NCBI GenBank assembly: GCA_905250885.1
Contig: CAJNOQ010000349.1
Span: forward strand, 1 to 53,877
DNA from: Didymodactylos carnosus
Taxonomy: Eukaryota > Rotifera > Eurotatoria > Philodinida > Philodinidae
Length of the DNA: 53,877 bases
Direction: 5' to 3'
Position numbers and translations under genes: made by a program. Positions 23,843 to 36,957 of the stretch are shown here, piece after piece. How positions within the stretch are numbered: position 1 is the first letter of the stretch; the number at the start of each line of letters is the position of its first letter. Below the pieces are notes generated by a model. It was not told the DNA's origin. It saw only the letters and a list, made by a program, of their open reading frames with translations, and ran no database searches.

Positions 23843-26800
23843 ATGAAAGAAGGACCAGCTGACATGTCAAATGATAAAAAGAATAACGATGAAGAGGAAG
23901 AATCAAGTTCAAGTGATGACGATAGTGAATCATCGAATACATCAAGTTCTGATAGCAGTGATTCAAGTGATGAAGATGGCTCAGATTCCGAAAAAAAGAA
24001 AAATCAGCCTGAGGATAAACCAAGTAGTGAAATCGTTACCACAAAAGAAGATGAAGATGATTCTGATACTAATGAAACAACACGCTTAACTCCTAAGCAA
24101 GAATATTTAAAATTGAAAGAAAAACGTACAAATTTATTCAAAAGAGCATTACAACTAAGAGATGAATTGAAGGCACTGCCAAGTACCGATATGGAAGCTA
24201 AAAAACGTTTATTGAAAGAAATAAAAAATATGCGTGAACGTTGTCTAGTTGTACAAACACGTATTACAAATATAAAAGCACGTTTGAGTCATAGTCCAAC
24301 ACCAGAACGTCCAATAGCGACAGCCACAACCGTACCCGAACAAATTGTCTCAAAAGAATTGATTAATGAAGAGAAACGAATAACATCAGCACTAACTCAA
24401 CCGTTCAGTTCGCAGCATTCATCTGGTACACAGCATCGTAAGCCAGCTCACCATCATGTTCATCCTTCAAGACGACCACAACATCGACAAAGACCCAAAA
24501 CACCGGTTTCATCGTCTCCCAGTAGTCGATCAAGATCACACTCAACATCACCGTCAAGAGAGAGAAGCACATCGGAAAAGGCCAAGTACGTTTTAAACCT
24601 TAAGCATCTGCTTGAGATGTTGTTTTATTGTATAAGCTGGAGAATGTAGCATACCACAAAATCAAATATTTCAAATAAATAGGTTCTTCGAAAACTAACT
24701 TGTCATATCTGTTTCTTATGACTACATTTGTTGTATTTTAGCACTTCTATCAAGAGTAAACCGTATCGTGACTTGGATGAGCCTGGTGATGACATAAACT
24801 TTGATGATTTTGATCAGTTTGGTGTGGGTGGAATTCAAACATCTGCATTAAGAAGTCGTGGATTAAAAGCAGCAGCAAAACCTTCACAACAACGCTCAAC
24901 AACATCTTATTTGGATTTAACGGATAATTCACCATCAAATATTCGTAGTCCCACACATTCTTCATCTAATTTAAGTCGTTTATCATTAAGAGATCGTGCT
25001 ATTATCGATAGTAGTGTACCGCATGAACGTGATCCAACAACTTTAATTAAACAAACGGCTTCTACAAATCACGAATCATTTAATGAACAACGGACTTCTA
25101 CAAATTCGTTTGCTAATATCAAATTTCCATATCCTGTTATAAACGATAATCGTGATTTAGATAGAATAAATCGTATTCTAAAAGATAGACTACGTCAGTT
25201 AGAACAAAAATGTAATCATTTACTATTTGAACAAACAAATTCTGCGAATAGTAATGAACAAGAAAATATACAACAGCAAATAAAACGTTTGCAAAAACAA
25301 ATTGAATATGTTAATGGACGTATTAAAATTGAAAAATTAAAACGAACAAAATGCAAAACACAACGAGAAAAAGAACAGGCAAAGAAAAAAATGCAGTTTT
25401 TAATTAAAGATGTACATAAACTTCATTCATTTATGAAAACAGAAAATAGAAATTTTTTAAAAGAAAATTCAACAACATCTCATAATAATTCATTCGAACA
25501 CACTCAACATTTCGAAGAAGAAAATAATGATATCGATGTGGAAAATGAGGAAGTTGAAGAAGAGCAATTGTCACCAAAAGATTTATTAAGAGTTACTGGG
25601 AAAAAAACAATATTTAATAGCGACTCAGAAGGTGAAACTGATAGTGAAGATAAACAAAAACATCAGGATGAAGTTATGCAACAACCACAAGTACCCGTAT
25701 GGCCATCACAAAGTGATACACGTACAGTACCAAATACACAAGTATCGGATCCAGATTTTGCGCAATTACAACCGCCACTCGTTACACCATCTTCATTTGG
25801 TCGATTTGATTTTTCCGTTCCACCACCGCCTATGGGCACTCCAATGCCTTCAACACTGAATACAATAAAATCGCGTGTCACTGATTTATTAAATGCTGGT
25901 CCTACAACAAAAATGCAGATAGATAACAAAAAAACAACAAACACCGGAGCTACGACGATGAACACACGAACAAACCGAAAACGTCGAAAAAAGAAAAAAC
26001 ATAATAAGAAAACAAATAGTGCTGATACTACAGCTGCAACGAAAGACAGTGTATTAGACCGAAATGATGACTTAAAACGACAAATCGCCATGCAATTACA
26101 ACAAAGTTTTTTGAATAATTCATTGATGGAAAGCAATCCAATATTAAAAGCCTTAACATTTGAGGCGCAAAAAAAACTTGGCATCAATATAAATGCTAAC
26201 GACAAAACAGAGGGTATGCAAAGTAATTTAAACAGTTATTATATTGACAGTACTCATAAGATATCTGTAGGTCGTTTCAGTTTTTGTTAGTTTGTGGACG
26301 CTTTGTAAAGGTTTCAATATGATGTGATCATAAGAAAACGTTTTTTAGCCGTACGCTTCAGATGGCTTAGTTTCAGTTCTTATACTGAGCGTGTCAGTGC
26401 TATAGAACCAATTTTATTTTTTTTTTAGACTTGAACGTTGAAACAGAACAAATGGATTATGATGATGGTAATATTAATCCATCATCTTCATCAACCATTC
26501 CATCTATGTTTCCATTTAATATGTTGAATTTCCCACCTACAAATAACAATCCATTAATGAACAGATATCCATCGAATAATCAATCATCGTCAACACCTCC
26601 TAATTTAGCTGATATTCTTTTAACATTGAATGGAAATTCTAATTTATCAGCTCAACAACAGCAATCGTCGAATATGGCATTTTTTCAAAAATTATTTGAT
26701 GGTGCACAACCAGCACAACAAACTACACCACTTATAGCTCCCATATCAAAATCAATTTCATCATTTTTCGAACAGTTTACTACACAATCACCAACAATAC

Positions 26801-27330
26801 CACCAACATTATCATCCACATCACCAGAAAAGAATTTAATTCAAGCGAGAAAAATTCTTAATTCATTAACGCATAATGATATTAATGAATTATTAAAATT
26901 AAGTGGTGATGAACACGACGATGATTACGATAGTGATGATAATAATTTATCAATTGATGGTGGTGATATGAATAATTTCACAAGAGGTTTATCAGAAGAA
27001 GATGATTCATGGATCGATATTGAAAATTGGATGGCAAATGAAAATAAAATAAAACAAGAACAACAACAGCAAGCACGATCACAAGATGAGACTATTAAAA
27101 ATATTGAAAAACAACACAATAAAATACAAACATTAAAAAATACCACATTAACATTGACATTACCAAGTTTAAATCGTTTTACTCATTTAGGAAAACCCAC
27201 TAGACGAATAGAACGAACATTTCCATCATTCTCAACACAAAAAAAACAGACAGAAAACAATGTATCTTTTATATCTCCCATAGTGCCCACATCATCCGTT
27301 TCATTGAGTATGATACTTTATGGTTGTTGA
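23843..27330 (+). CDS. Acidic, Ser-rich coiled-coil protein, unknown function
   Basis: Three exons (23843-24585, 24742-26213, 26429-27330) join in phase to 1038 aa. Donors are AA|GTACGT and G|GTATGC; acceptors are TTTTAG. The N-terminus is a Ser/Asp/Glu tract, followed by a charged helical segment (about 85-145) and an Arg/Ser-rich stretch (SSSPSSRSRSHSTSPSRERS). Exon 2 contains NIKFPYPVINDNRD followed by long predicted coiled coil, then helix LIKDVHKLHSFMKTENRNFL. A basic KRRKKKKHNKK cluster may be a nuclear signal. Exon 3 is Asn/Gln/Ser/Thr-rich with acidic patches. The next gene downstream carries the same PYPV plus coiled-coil module. A nuclear RNA-processing role is possible from the RS-like composition, but no family was recognised. 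Confidence 0.75.
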
Positions 27331-27953
27331 ATTAGACGCAGCCAGAATTTTTTTTCACAATTATCTTTCTCATGATTTGATTCTGACATCGTGTTATCGA
27401 AGAATAGAAAACAATAAGCTGTGAGACAGATCGTACTTTTACCCAGGAAATCGTACTTTACATATCCTTTCGGAGTTCTATACGGTAAAATTTCTTTCTT
27501 TACGTATTATTTGTGAAAAAGGAACTTCTAAATGAGAATTGAGATTGCAAAATGATTCATAGAATCAGTATTACTAAGTTTTGGCTTTTTTCTGTTCTAA
27601 AATCGTATTTGGTAACATTTTACTTAGACATAACTCCATATGTTACAGAAAATTTTAGCCCAGTTGTTACACGTCTAGTAGTTTATTAGAAAACTAATTC
27701 GTACTCATTTTGATGAAGACCAGACTTTCTTTTGTGAATAAACTCAAGCATCGTCTATTTGATAGCAGCTTTGATGTTTTACTTTAGTCATTGTTTGTTA
27801 ATGTTCATCATATTATTTTTTTTGGTCTAAAATGTATTGTACATGATTTGTGTCAAACAGTTGAGACTGTTTAATTTTTATGTTTTCTTGTATTGTACCA
27901 ATGTCCTTTCTACTTATGAAATATTGTTGTTCAGTGTGTCTTTCACCGTTTAA

Positions 27954-30499
27954 ATGAAAAGAGAAATCAGGTGAGTATTTTATTTATTTGATTTTTATCT
28001 TCCGTCTCGTACTATCTCTATAATTGTAACTAGTATTTGATTTTACAGAAAACGCATTCATTTAGAACATTTAATTTTCAGATGTCTGTTCCCTGGAAAA
28101 AGAGATAGTTCTCTTATCATTAATTTATTTATTTTTTGTGTAAATCATGAAATAAGTGTTTACTGATTCATGTTGATTTAGCAACAATGATTTGAAAACT
28201 GGTTGGGTTATCAAAGTAAATAGGTATGTGTTAAAATTTTTTTTCTTCAATCATAACAGTGAATTTAAGCGGCTATAATGTAACAGTTTTTGATTTTTTT
28301 TTGTAAATATAGACATGAAAATCTTAGTCTAACCGATTTTTGATTTTTTAGATCCATTAATCTACTTCCTTGTTGTATGGCTTCATTAATTGTTGATAAT
28401 CAACATAATCATCACAGTGCGCCAATGCCTTCTTATGCCGACTATAAAACGTCTTATTCATCGTATGAACAGAAAGCACCACTGAATTCGTCTAGCGATA
28501 ATATCGGAAAAACAAGTCGATCAAATTCTTCATGTTCTTCGTTTAATTCCTCCAGTTCACGATCCTCTTCATCTTCGTCCACATCCTCTCATAGCTCTTT
28601 TTCTAGTTCATCTTCAAATTCAATTTTATCGTTTGATGCATTCCATTCTAAATATGATGGAAAACGAAAACGACCCATATTAGACACACCAAATAAACGC
28701 GTATTCTCATCGGTTAATGATTCATATAACAAATCAAATACAAAATCACATGTATCAAAATCAGAAATTGCTGTTAGAAAACCACGAAGTCAGTCACAAC
28801 AGCAACAAATAAAATTACCGTATCCTGTCTTAGCTGATCATCGTGATTCACAATCAATACTAATTGTACTTCAAAAAGAAATTCAAACAACAAATAAGAA
28901 GATATGCGATGTCACAAAACAAATTGAAGATAAAGAAAAAAGATTAGCTACATCGACCAATAATAATAACCGAAAACTATTGAAATATGAACGTACGAAG
29001 TTAAAACAGCAATTAGACACGCTGAAAAAGCATGAACGACGTGTGAATCTACAAATTGATTATATAACAACAAAAATGGAAATCAAAGGTCTGGAAGCTG
29101 AAACAAATAAAAAGAAACTAACATCGAATACGACCACAGATGAACTATCAGATAATACAAATGGTAATGGTAATGCCACTGGTAGTGAAGAAAATCAACA
29201 ACAAATCAAAATGTTATGTAGTAAATTACGACAAAAATTAGATAAAATGAAAGTATATATGAAAGCAAGAAATGATGAAATGAAAAAAGCTTTGTCATCG
29301 ACTAAACAACATAAACAAAATAACAGAAATAAACGATCAACAACAAATAATAACGACTGTAAGTAATGTCCATTTTTAAGAGCTAAAGGAAAGAGCAACA
29401 CAATAATGTATAGGATGGTACTGCGAAAGAGACTTTTAACTGCAATAGTCAGAAAAAAATTAAGTCTTTTTTATTTTTTCACTAGATAACAACAGTAAAC
29501 AATCATCTTCTTCATCGAACAATCGAGAGATGAAAACAAAGGGTATTGAGAATAATAATAAAGAAAAACATCGTTCATCAACAAGTACAAGTCATCAACA
29601 AGCGCCGTCCACAACTTCTAGTCATAAAAAACCTGTACGTTCATCTATAAATAACGAAAGAGTAAGTTAATTGATTGTAATCTAATCAATTATGTTGTTT
29701 TTATTTAAACTACTTTTAGATTCGACCGAATAATTTACATCAATCATCGTCTACAGGCTCTCATTCGTCAACAGTCAGACGATCTCATCTAACTAACAAC
29801 CAAACTAGCACAGCTCCTAAATTTAAATTAGCGTCTCGGATGTCAACAAGTGAATCAACAATTATTAAATCACACTCATCACCATCAGCAATTACTCCAA
29901 CTGTCAGATTCATTCAAAAAACAAATGGTGATCCAGTAAAAAATTCGACAACAACTACAACGACGAATAATAATCACATAACAACGATGACACCACCACC
30001 ACCAAGTGAAAACTCTATTGTTATTCAACAGCCAACTCCTGCCTGTTCGTCATTTAGTTCATTGTCACCTGTGTCCTCATCGTCAAATGGTGGCTATGGT
30101 ACATCGTCGATTACAATGAATAGTGATGAAAAAAACACGTTACCTCTATCAGAACCACTTCAGGTATAACTAACTTGTCCTTTTGTTTAGCGAAGATCAA
30201 TGGGAAGAAAAAAAGTTGTCTAGCTCGTACTTTCGCTTTTACTATAAAAAATACTCTAAATGGAAATAATTATTTTTTAATTTTAGGAGGATGCGGATTC
30301 ATTCGAAGAGGATGATGAAGATATTGATGTTAGTGACATATTTGATCAAACAGATGATGAAATGAATGATGATGAATTAGAAATTGTTGAATTTAATGAA
30401 GGTGATATATTAAAATTACAAGCTGAAATGGATGCATTAGAACGACGATTGAAATTGAAACGAGAAAAAGAGACGAGAACTAATGACACAAAAAAATAA
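27954..30499 (+). CDS. Ser-rich coiled-coil protein sharing a module with its upstream neighbour
   Basis: The body is four exons in phase: 28352-29358, 29486-29661, 29720-30163 and 30287-30499. A tiny first exon at 27954-27970 (ATG, six codons begun) ends in a perfect CAG|GTGAGT donor and joins in frame to the acceptor before 28352; an in-frame stop lies just upstream of its ATG. The product is then 618 aa; starting at ATG 28377 would give 604 aa. Contents in order are a Ser-rich tract (about 45-85), QIKLPYPVLADHRD, coiled coil, helix LRQKLDKMKVYMKARNDEMK, Ser/Thr/Asn-rich linker, and an acidic C-terminus with a final helix (LKLQAEMDALERRLKLKREK). The PYPV-plus-coil-plus-third-helix arrangement matches the upstream gene, so the two look like an old tandem duplication. 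Function unknown; likely nuclear from composition. Confidence 0.75.
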
Positions 30500-31788
30500 T
30501 TGTCATACAAAATGTTGCTCTTTTATTTACGGTGAATGTACATGTAGTTGTCTACTCAAAGGTTTTTTTTGTATTTCTTATGACTGTACTTAATTATTGT
30601 TGTTATTGTTTTTTCGAATTTTTTTTTTTGTGTGTCAGACATAGTGCCTATCCAGGTTTGTATCCAGCTCGTTAAGTAGAACAGAGTATTTTGTGTATTT
30701 CAATGTTCAATTCTGTCTTTTGTATGCTCTCAAACTGTTAGTGTAACAATGTAAGAAAAACAAACGTTTTCTTTTCTTATTTTATCATTTAATTTTTGAT
30801 CATTTTTTTTGTGGCAAACTTGTGTATTCGGTTGTTCGTCTATCGGAAATTTAATAATAGCACTCTTTCTCATAACTGAGCTTATCATCGTTATTATTTT
30901 GTACAGAACAAATTTATCTCGTTGTAGTTTGATACATATTGTTGCTTACTTGTTGGTTTCTTCTTTTTCCCGGTCTTGTTTTTTTTTGTGTCTTGTTTTT
31001 TTTTTATTCATCTATTTGCGTTGTTTCTTATTGCCTATTCTTAGATATCTATCTGTCTTATTCTATGTTTTAATATTATGTTCTCTCAAAAGAAGTAATG
31101 AAAACAAAAAGAAAAACATACAGATCAATAAACTATTGCACATAGAGTACATATGAACTGACTATCACTACGATATATTTACTTTAATGGAAAAAATAAC
31201 GAAAAAAACTCGTTTTTTCTTAGGTAAAATCTCCAACATTTAAAAGCATTTTCGTTTACAAAACAACGTTTTATATGTTGTTAGATAACGATAATAGTGA
31301 CATTTTGTTAAAATGTTCCCTTAAAGGACATTTGATCAGTATGCTGAAACGAGACCTTAAATAACAGTTGCCGTAATATTATATGAGTACAACATGAGTT
31401 TAACAGAAGGTTCTTATGTTCTTCTAATGAAGATTAGGTCTATTATTATAATAGCTTATTTCCTTAGCGGTGTTCTAGACGGCACGTCATCCGATATTTT
31501 AACAGTATTTATTATTGACAAGTCAGTTTTGGATAAGATTAGAGCGCTAATAAAGTCGTTAAACTATCTATTTGTTATTTTAATCACCAGAGTACGACAC
31601 TGCATTAAAAAACGGAAAGTAGATGTGAATTTTTTTCGACGAATATGCTGTGATTGATGAACATAGTATCTTATCCAGTCAAATAAATTTCATATTTTTA
31701 ATTTTAATATTGTGTTAAACATTGGATGTAACTCTCTTTTTTTATTTGTAGATAGTAATTTCGAATTAAAATTGATTTGTATGAGACA
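30500..31788. other. Intergenic, T-rich 3' untranslated and promoter sequence
   Basis: It follows the stop of the second coiled-coil gene and precedes WDR70. T-rich composition produces a hydrophobic-looking 115-codon frame at 30809-31156, which I reject as coding. An acceptor (TTTGTAG at about 31746-31752) lies 36 nt before the WDR70 ATG and may mark a 5' untranslated or trans-spliced exon. Confidence 0.5.
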
Positions 31789-34012
31789 ATGTCAGACACT
31801 CCCAGTGATGGTGATGTATCAAAGAAGAAAACTGCTCGTACATTTGATTTGGATTCATTAATTAGTGAAGCACGTCTTGGAGCTCAACAACGTTCAACAA
31901 TCGATTGGACAACAGAAATTGAAAAAGCAAAAGAATCGAATGAAACACGTTTAAATGATTTAAAAATAAAAGCAAATAATGCCGGTAATACAACAACATC
32001 AAAATCAAAGATTAATTTTGATGATAGTGATGACGATGAAGGAGTTGGAGCGGGATCAACGTTTCATTCCAGTTCAAAATCGATAAACAATGATACTGAA
32101 TTACAATCAAACAATGAATTAAAAAATGACAAGCAAGATGAAGATGATGATGATTTTGGACCATCGATTTCTTTGGCTACAACAACCGATGATATGTCAG
32201 ATGAAGATAATCCTAATAATGACGAAGAGTCGAGTGATGATGGACCCCATTTTCCTGTATCACACGAAATTGACTTGAAACAGGGTACAAAATCAGTGTC
32301 ATGTTTGACACTGGATCCAGGTGGTTTAAGAATGATAACAGGTTTGTCGAAAAAGTAATTATTTACATCTTAGCTAATATGTGATTATTTTCATCTTACA
32401 GGTGATTTTAATTATGAAATGAAAATGTGGGATTTTTCAGCGATGGATAAAAATTTACGATCGTTTCGCACGTTACAGCCATGTGAAGCACATCAACTAA
32501 AAACAATTGAATATAGTCCAGTTGGTGATATGATATTAGTTATTAGCGGAAATTGTCAAGCAAAAGTTTTGGATCGAGAAGGTATAAAAAACTATTGATT
32601 ATTTCAGCGAATAATAATAGAAAAACGTATGATATTTTTATTTTTATTATAGGTAAACAAATCTATGAGTGTGTTCGTGGTGATATGTACATTATTGATC
32701 AAGCTCGAACAAAAGGACATGTAGCTATGTTAAATAGTGGATGTTGGAATCCAAAAGATTTAAATGAATTTATGACATGTTCAAATGATGGTACAATTCG
32801 TTTATGGTCCGTCTATAAACGTCAACAACAAATAACTGTGATAAAAACAAAATCTGAACAAGGTAAAAAAGTAAGCACAACCGCATGTACATATCATAAC
32901 AATCATTATAGTGGAACGTCTAATAATACAAATTTAATTACGGCTGGATGTGATGATGGTAGTATTCAAATATGGGATCGACGTCGACCATTTGTCAATG
33001 TTACATTTCTTAGTCGTCATGCACATGAACCAAATGAACTAGTCACATCAATAAAATGGTCTTATGATGGTATTAATATTGCATCACGTTCAACCGATAA
33101 TACAATAAAAATATGGGATATTCGAAATTTTAAAAAATGTTTATCATCACGTGAAAATTTACCTAATCGATTTGCAATGACAGATATTGCATTTTCACCA
33201 GATGATAGATATTTAATTACAGGTAGATAATTTTTTAATCATTCAGACTCCTATTATGAAAAAGAAATTAGCTAATTTGAATGAGATTGTTATTGTATCG
33301 TTATTTTTGTTTAGGTACATCAACTCGAAAGAAAAATGATGAAGAAAAGGATGAGACAAATGTTGGAAAATTATATTTTCTTAATCGTCAAAATTTACAA
33401 GAGGATATTTGTCATTTACAAGTGAGTGATAATGCAAGTGTTATTCGTACACTGTGGAGTCCAAAATTGAATCAAATATTTTGTACAACAAGTGATGGTA
33501 TAGTTAAAATCTATTATGATCCTGTTCGCTCTCGTAACGGAGCACTGTCATTTGCGAATCGTGAACCACGAAAGAAAAAAGAAAACGACTTCTTTATTAA
33601 TATAAATATAATCAATCCTCATGCTTTACCACTTTATCGACAAGATCGTGTTCGAAATTTATCGGTAATTAGAATAAAACAACGTGAAGATCCAGTTAAG
33701 TCGAAACGTCCCGATTTACCAATGAGTGGCGCGGGACATGGTGGTCGATTAGGTGCACATGGTTCAACGTTAAGTGGTTACATTGTTAAAAATATTGCCC
33801 TTCAAAAACTACCGGATCAAAAAGAAGATCCAAGAGAAGCATTATTGAAATATGCTGAAATATCGGAATCAGATCCTTATTGGGTAGCACCTGCTTATAA
33901 ACAAACACAGCCAAAACCAATATTTCAAGCTTCAACACAAGCAAAAAATGAGGGAAGTGGAAATGAGGAAGAAGATGAAATATTACCACCCTGGAAAAAA
34001 CAAAAAACTTGA
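31789..34012 (+). CDS. WDR70: WD repeat protein WDR70
   Basis: Four exons (31789-32341, 32402-32581, 32653-33222, 33315-34012), every junction in phase G|GT, give 666 aa against about 654 in human. The N-terminal 150 residues are charged and acidic with conserved FDLDSLISEARL. PVSHEIDLKQGTKSV leads into the WD40 propeller, with FNYEMKMWDFSAMD, GTIRLWSVY, GSIQIWDRRRP and NTIKIWDIRNF as repeat ends. The C-terminal block is highly characteristic: NPHALPLYR, GRLGAHGSTLSGYIVKNIAL, DPREALLKYAE and DPYWVAPAYKQTQPK, ending WKKQKT. WDR70 is a nuclear protein implicated in CUL4-DDB1 and RNF20-linked histone H2B ubiquitylation and DNA repair. The start is the first ATG in frame after the acceptor at 31752. 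Confidence 0.95.
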
Positions 34013-35126
34013 TCATTAATCGGACAAAAAGAAAAAATAATGGTGGAATAATGACGAGTTGCTGTGATTCTTTCAAACTTTAAAAAAGGTTGTTATGTAT
34101 GAAACATTGACTTTCTCAATGTGAAATAGTAGTAAAACTCAACTTATTCAATCTTAATATATTCCGGAGAGTGTTTTTGAATCGACAGGAGCTTGTAACT
34201 TTTTGAGAAAGATTCAAAATTATCACAAGTCTTGTATCCTAGCGGACGAACCGAAATCAAGTAATATGTTCTTAAGAAAGAGTAAAAGTTTAGTACAATA
34301 ATCTGTTAGGTGTTTGCACTCTGAAGGTCAACAGTGGACACTGAAATACAACTCTTCAATCTCACATTATCGAGAACATTATTGTGTATGATCATTGATT
34401 TTAATTATTGTTTATACTTGTTCATTTATTATATTAGTGTTAATGTTTTGTTATTTTGTACAGTGTACAAGATGATGGATTTTTGCTCTTGATTACCATG
34501 ATTATAAATATATTCTGGCCTTATAAATAAATGTCATAGTCATAACGATATAGTAGGTTATAACTGTGACGAATAAAAATAGACAATTTCTACTGATCAG
34601 TTTAGTCTAGTGAAGATACGATTAGGTCTTACTAAAGTTTATGTTTCTTTCATTCAGGAAAACGGAACATTAAAACTGGCTTGGTATTCTTTGAGTTTGA
34701 ACGTAAATTTAGTCTTATAGTACAAAAAAATGCATGTATTTCAATAGAAACTAAATTCATATTGACAGAAATACTAATACTGGACTAACAAACAACAAAA
34801 AGTTTAATGGGAGTAAAATAAGCAAAGAAGATTCGTTTTTAAAAAGGTGTAGTAAACTAAATTTATTATCATTATTAACTAAATGGATTTCAACACCATT
34901 ACTAATGCTTGATTTAATTGGACACCCATGATTTTCACGTTCACTATCAGAGAAAAATGCTAAAAACGAACAGTGAACATTAAAGAATCTAGATATGATC
35001 CAATCGTGATCTTACTTATTCAACTGGTCTTTTATTACTTTTATATAATTTTCAACTAAAAAAATTATTCTAGGATAGTTTTTACTCCAAAGTAAATGTT
35101 TTCTTTTTCCGCATTGGTATGGATCA

Positions 35127-35855
35127 CTCTAAATTAGAGTTGGAACCGGATCGGTAAAACGACCGACCCGATCCGATCCGATTAAAGTTTCAATCGGCCG
35201 TTTTTTACCGTTTTTTTACCGATTTATCTTTATAAAACTTTTTTAGGGTTTTCCTTCTGTTCAAATCACTTTTTCAACAAAAAGAATTTCAAAAAAAATT
35301 TGCTTTTTTTCGTGTAAATTTCAATAGCAGAAACAAAACTGACTTTTCCTTTTCCCTAATAACACCTATAGTTTTAAGAAGGGTTTGAAGGAAAATTCAG
35401 CTATGCATTCAACGAGTAATTAGGCATATACATGTATTTATGAACACATAGTAATTAGTTACGACTTATTCATTTTTCTGTATTTTTTCTGCTTTGTCCA
35501 CAAAATAGTATAAAGAAATATATCGGTCAGAACTGTTCGTGCTGTGAAAGTGTGTATATGAGTATCTTATTCTCATAGTGAGCTCATCGGACTCACACCA
35601 AGCTTTTCGATGTCGACTTGGAAATTTTGACACATTTCGAAGCTTGGTGTCGACAAGTGCCTATATTTCTATCTCTTGAAAGATGGTTACAAGGATACAC
35701 TGTGTGTTTTAGTGGCATAGACCACTGAAAAACAAATATCATTAGAAAATAATCAAACTTTTTTAGACCGGTTTTTACCGATTTAGAAAAACTTTTTAAT
35801 CGACCGATCCGATCCGATTGCGTTTTTTTCAAACGGTTCCAACTCTGACTCTAAT
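35127..35855. mobile_element. Non-autonomous hAT-like element (MITE)
   Basis: Terminal inverted repeats TAGAGTTGGAACCG (from 35135) and CAGAGTTGGAACCG (inverted, ending 35847) match the YAGAGNTGG ends typical of hAT elements. Flanks ACTCTAAA and ACTCTAAT resemble an 8-bp target duplication with one difference. Subterminal GATCCGATCCGATT motifs occur in both arms in inverted orientation, as do TTTTTACCGATTTA blocks. An internal hairpin (ACACCAAGCTT/AAGCTTGGTGT, 35596-35652) is also present. No transposase is encoded in about 713 bp. Confidence 0.75.
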
Positions 35856-36209
35856 ATACCAAAAAAATTGAATAGACTAGTATACGAACGAAAAAAGAGA
35901 GTCGCACAATCTTTCTTGATTTATATACATCTTGAATTCATTTTCTTTTACTCTTTTGAAATGTTTTATTTACATTGTAATAGAAAGGTCAAGTATGTAT
36001 AATTTTTAAATGTAATGATAACATATTCACTGTTAGTTATGTGTTTTACACGATATGAGTCTGTTTTGGTGTAAATCAAAAGTCAAAGGAATATTTAAAA
36101 TCTTTAATTACTTTATATTTCAAATATCTATATAATTAAAGTGTATTGCATTGATTGTTTTGATGAATCAGCGGAGTACCAATTGATAAAATATTGTTAA
36201 TATAAACTT

Positions 36210-36505
36210 ATTCTATCAGAATACAAGCGGAAAAATATTCCATTATAGTATTCTAAACTAAAACTATCATAAAGCATAAAATCAATTTTGTATAAATAAA
36301 AAGATTCGAACACACGAATTTAGCTTTGTAGTAAACTGCAAAACTAACTCTACTGTTCTGTGTCTATATTTTGTACAATAATTGAAGTTGTGCAATCGAC
36401 TCAATGTTATTTTCTTTTGGAATTTTTGTTTTTTGTGTTCTCTTTTTGATATAACCTTCATTCTATTAGAATACAAGCGAAAAAATATTCCATTATAGTA
36501 TTCTA
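36210..36505. repeat. Pair of 46-bp direct repeats
   Basis: Copies at 36210-36255 and 36460-36505 share AATACAAGCG and ATATTCCATTATAGTATTCT with two mismatches overall. The motif ATAAAATATTGTTA lies just before the first copy and just after the second. The 204 bp between has no recognised feature. It may be a segmental duplication or the ends of a small unrecognised insertion. Confidence 0.7.
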
Positions 36506-36957
36506 TAAAATATTGTTAGTGAATAAAGGAAACAATAATCGGCACTATTCTCATTTTTGAATGAGAACTAATACAATTCTGTAAACAAAATCGCATAGCA
36601 CTAGTTTAAAAAAAGCTTGGATTCATCGTCTCCACGTTAGTTTCCATGTAACAAAACTTTCATGTAGATGTGATATTTTCCAAAAAAATCAAAAGCTGAT
36701 TAGCACCGGTGAGAAGGCTAACATCTCATTTTGAAGGCAAAAAACTAGTTCGATCCATTCTCTGTGTAAAATTTTCAGCATGGGCGAGATCGGAGTCGAT
36801 AAACTTCAAATCTACAGTCATTTTTATCAGAACAAGTGTTTAAAATTTTTAATCTTATAATATGATATTTTTAAGTTTTGACAATGAAAATGGACTACAG
36901 TATTTTTGGATAAACGTACTATCTATAAATTATATATTTATATAATTTCAGATAAGC

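Larger units (their letters stand above)
34013..36957. other. Intergenic region with repeats
   Basis: A 2.9-kb gap between WDR70 and the CTR2-like gene. It contains the hAT-like MITE at 35135-35847 and a pair of 46-bp direct repeats at 36210-36505. No further exon was recognised. Confidence 0.5.

Noticed and set aside
25663-26205. 180-codon minus-strand frame inside the first coiled-coil gene
   Set aside because: Antisense shadow of a spliced, in-phase plus-strand coding exon; its Phe/Val/Cys-rich content mirrors the sense Lys/Asn/Thr codons.
23843-30499. A single gene joining both coiled-coil loci
   Set aside because: The upstream frame ends at a stop at 27330, its possible late donor (A|GTATGA) is in the wrong phase for the acceptor at 28352, and a good initial exon exists at 27954. 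Not fully excluded without RNA data.
30809-31156. 115-codon hydrophobic plus-strand frame resembling a membrane protein
   Set aside because: It is a product of T-rich 3' untranslated sequence; runs of Phe, Leu and Ile follow base composition and no family is recognisable.
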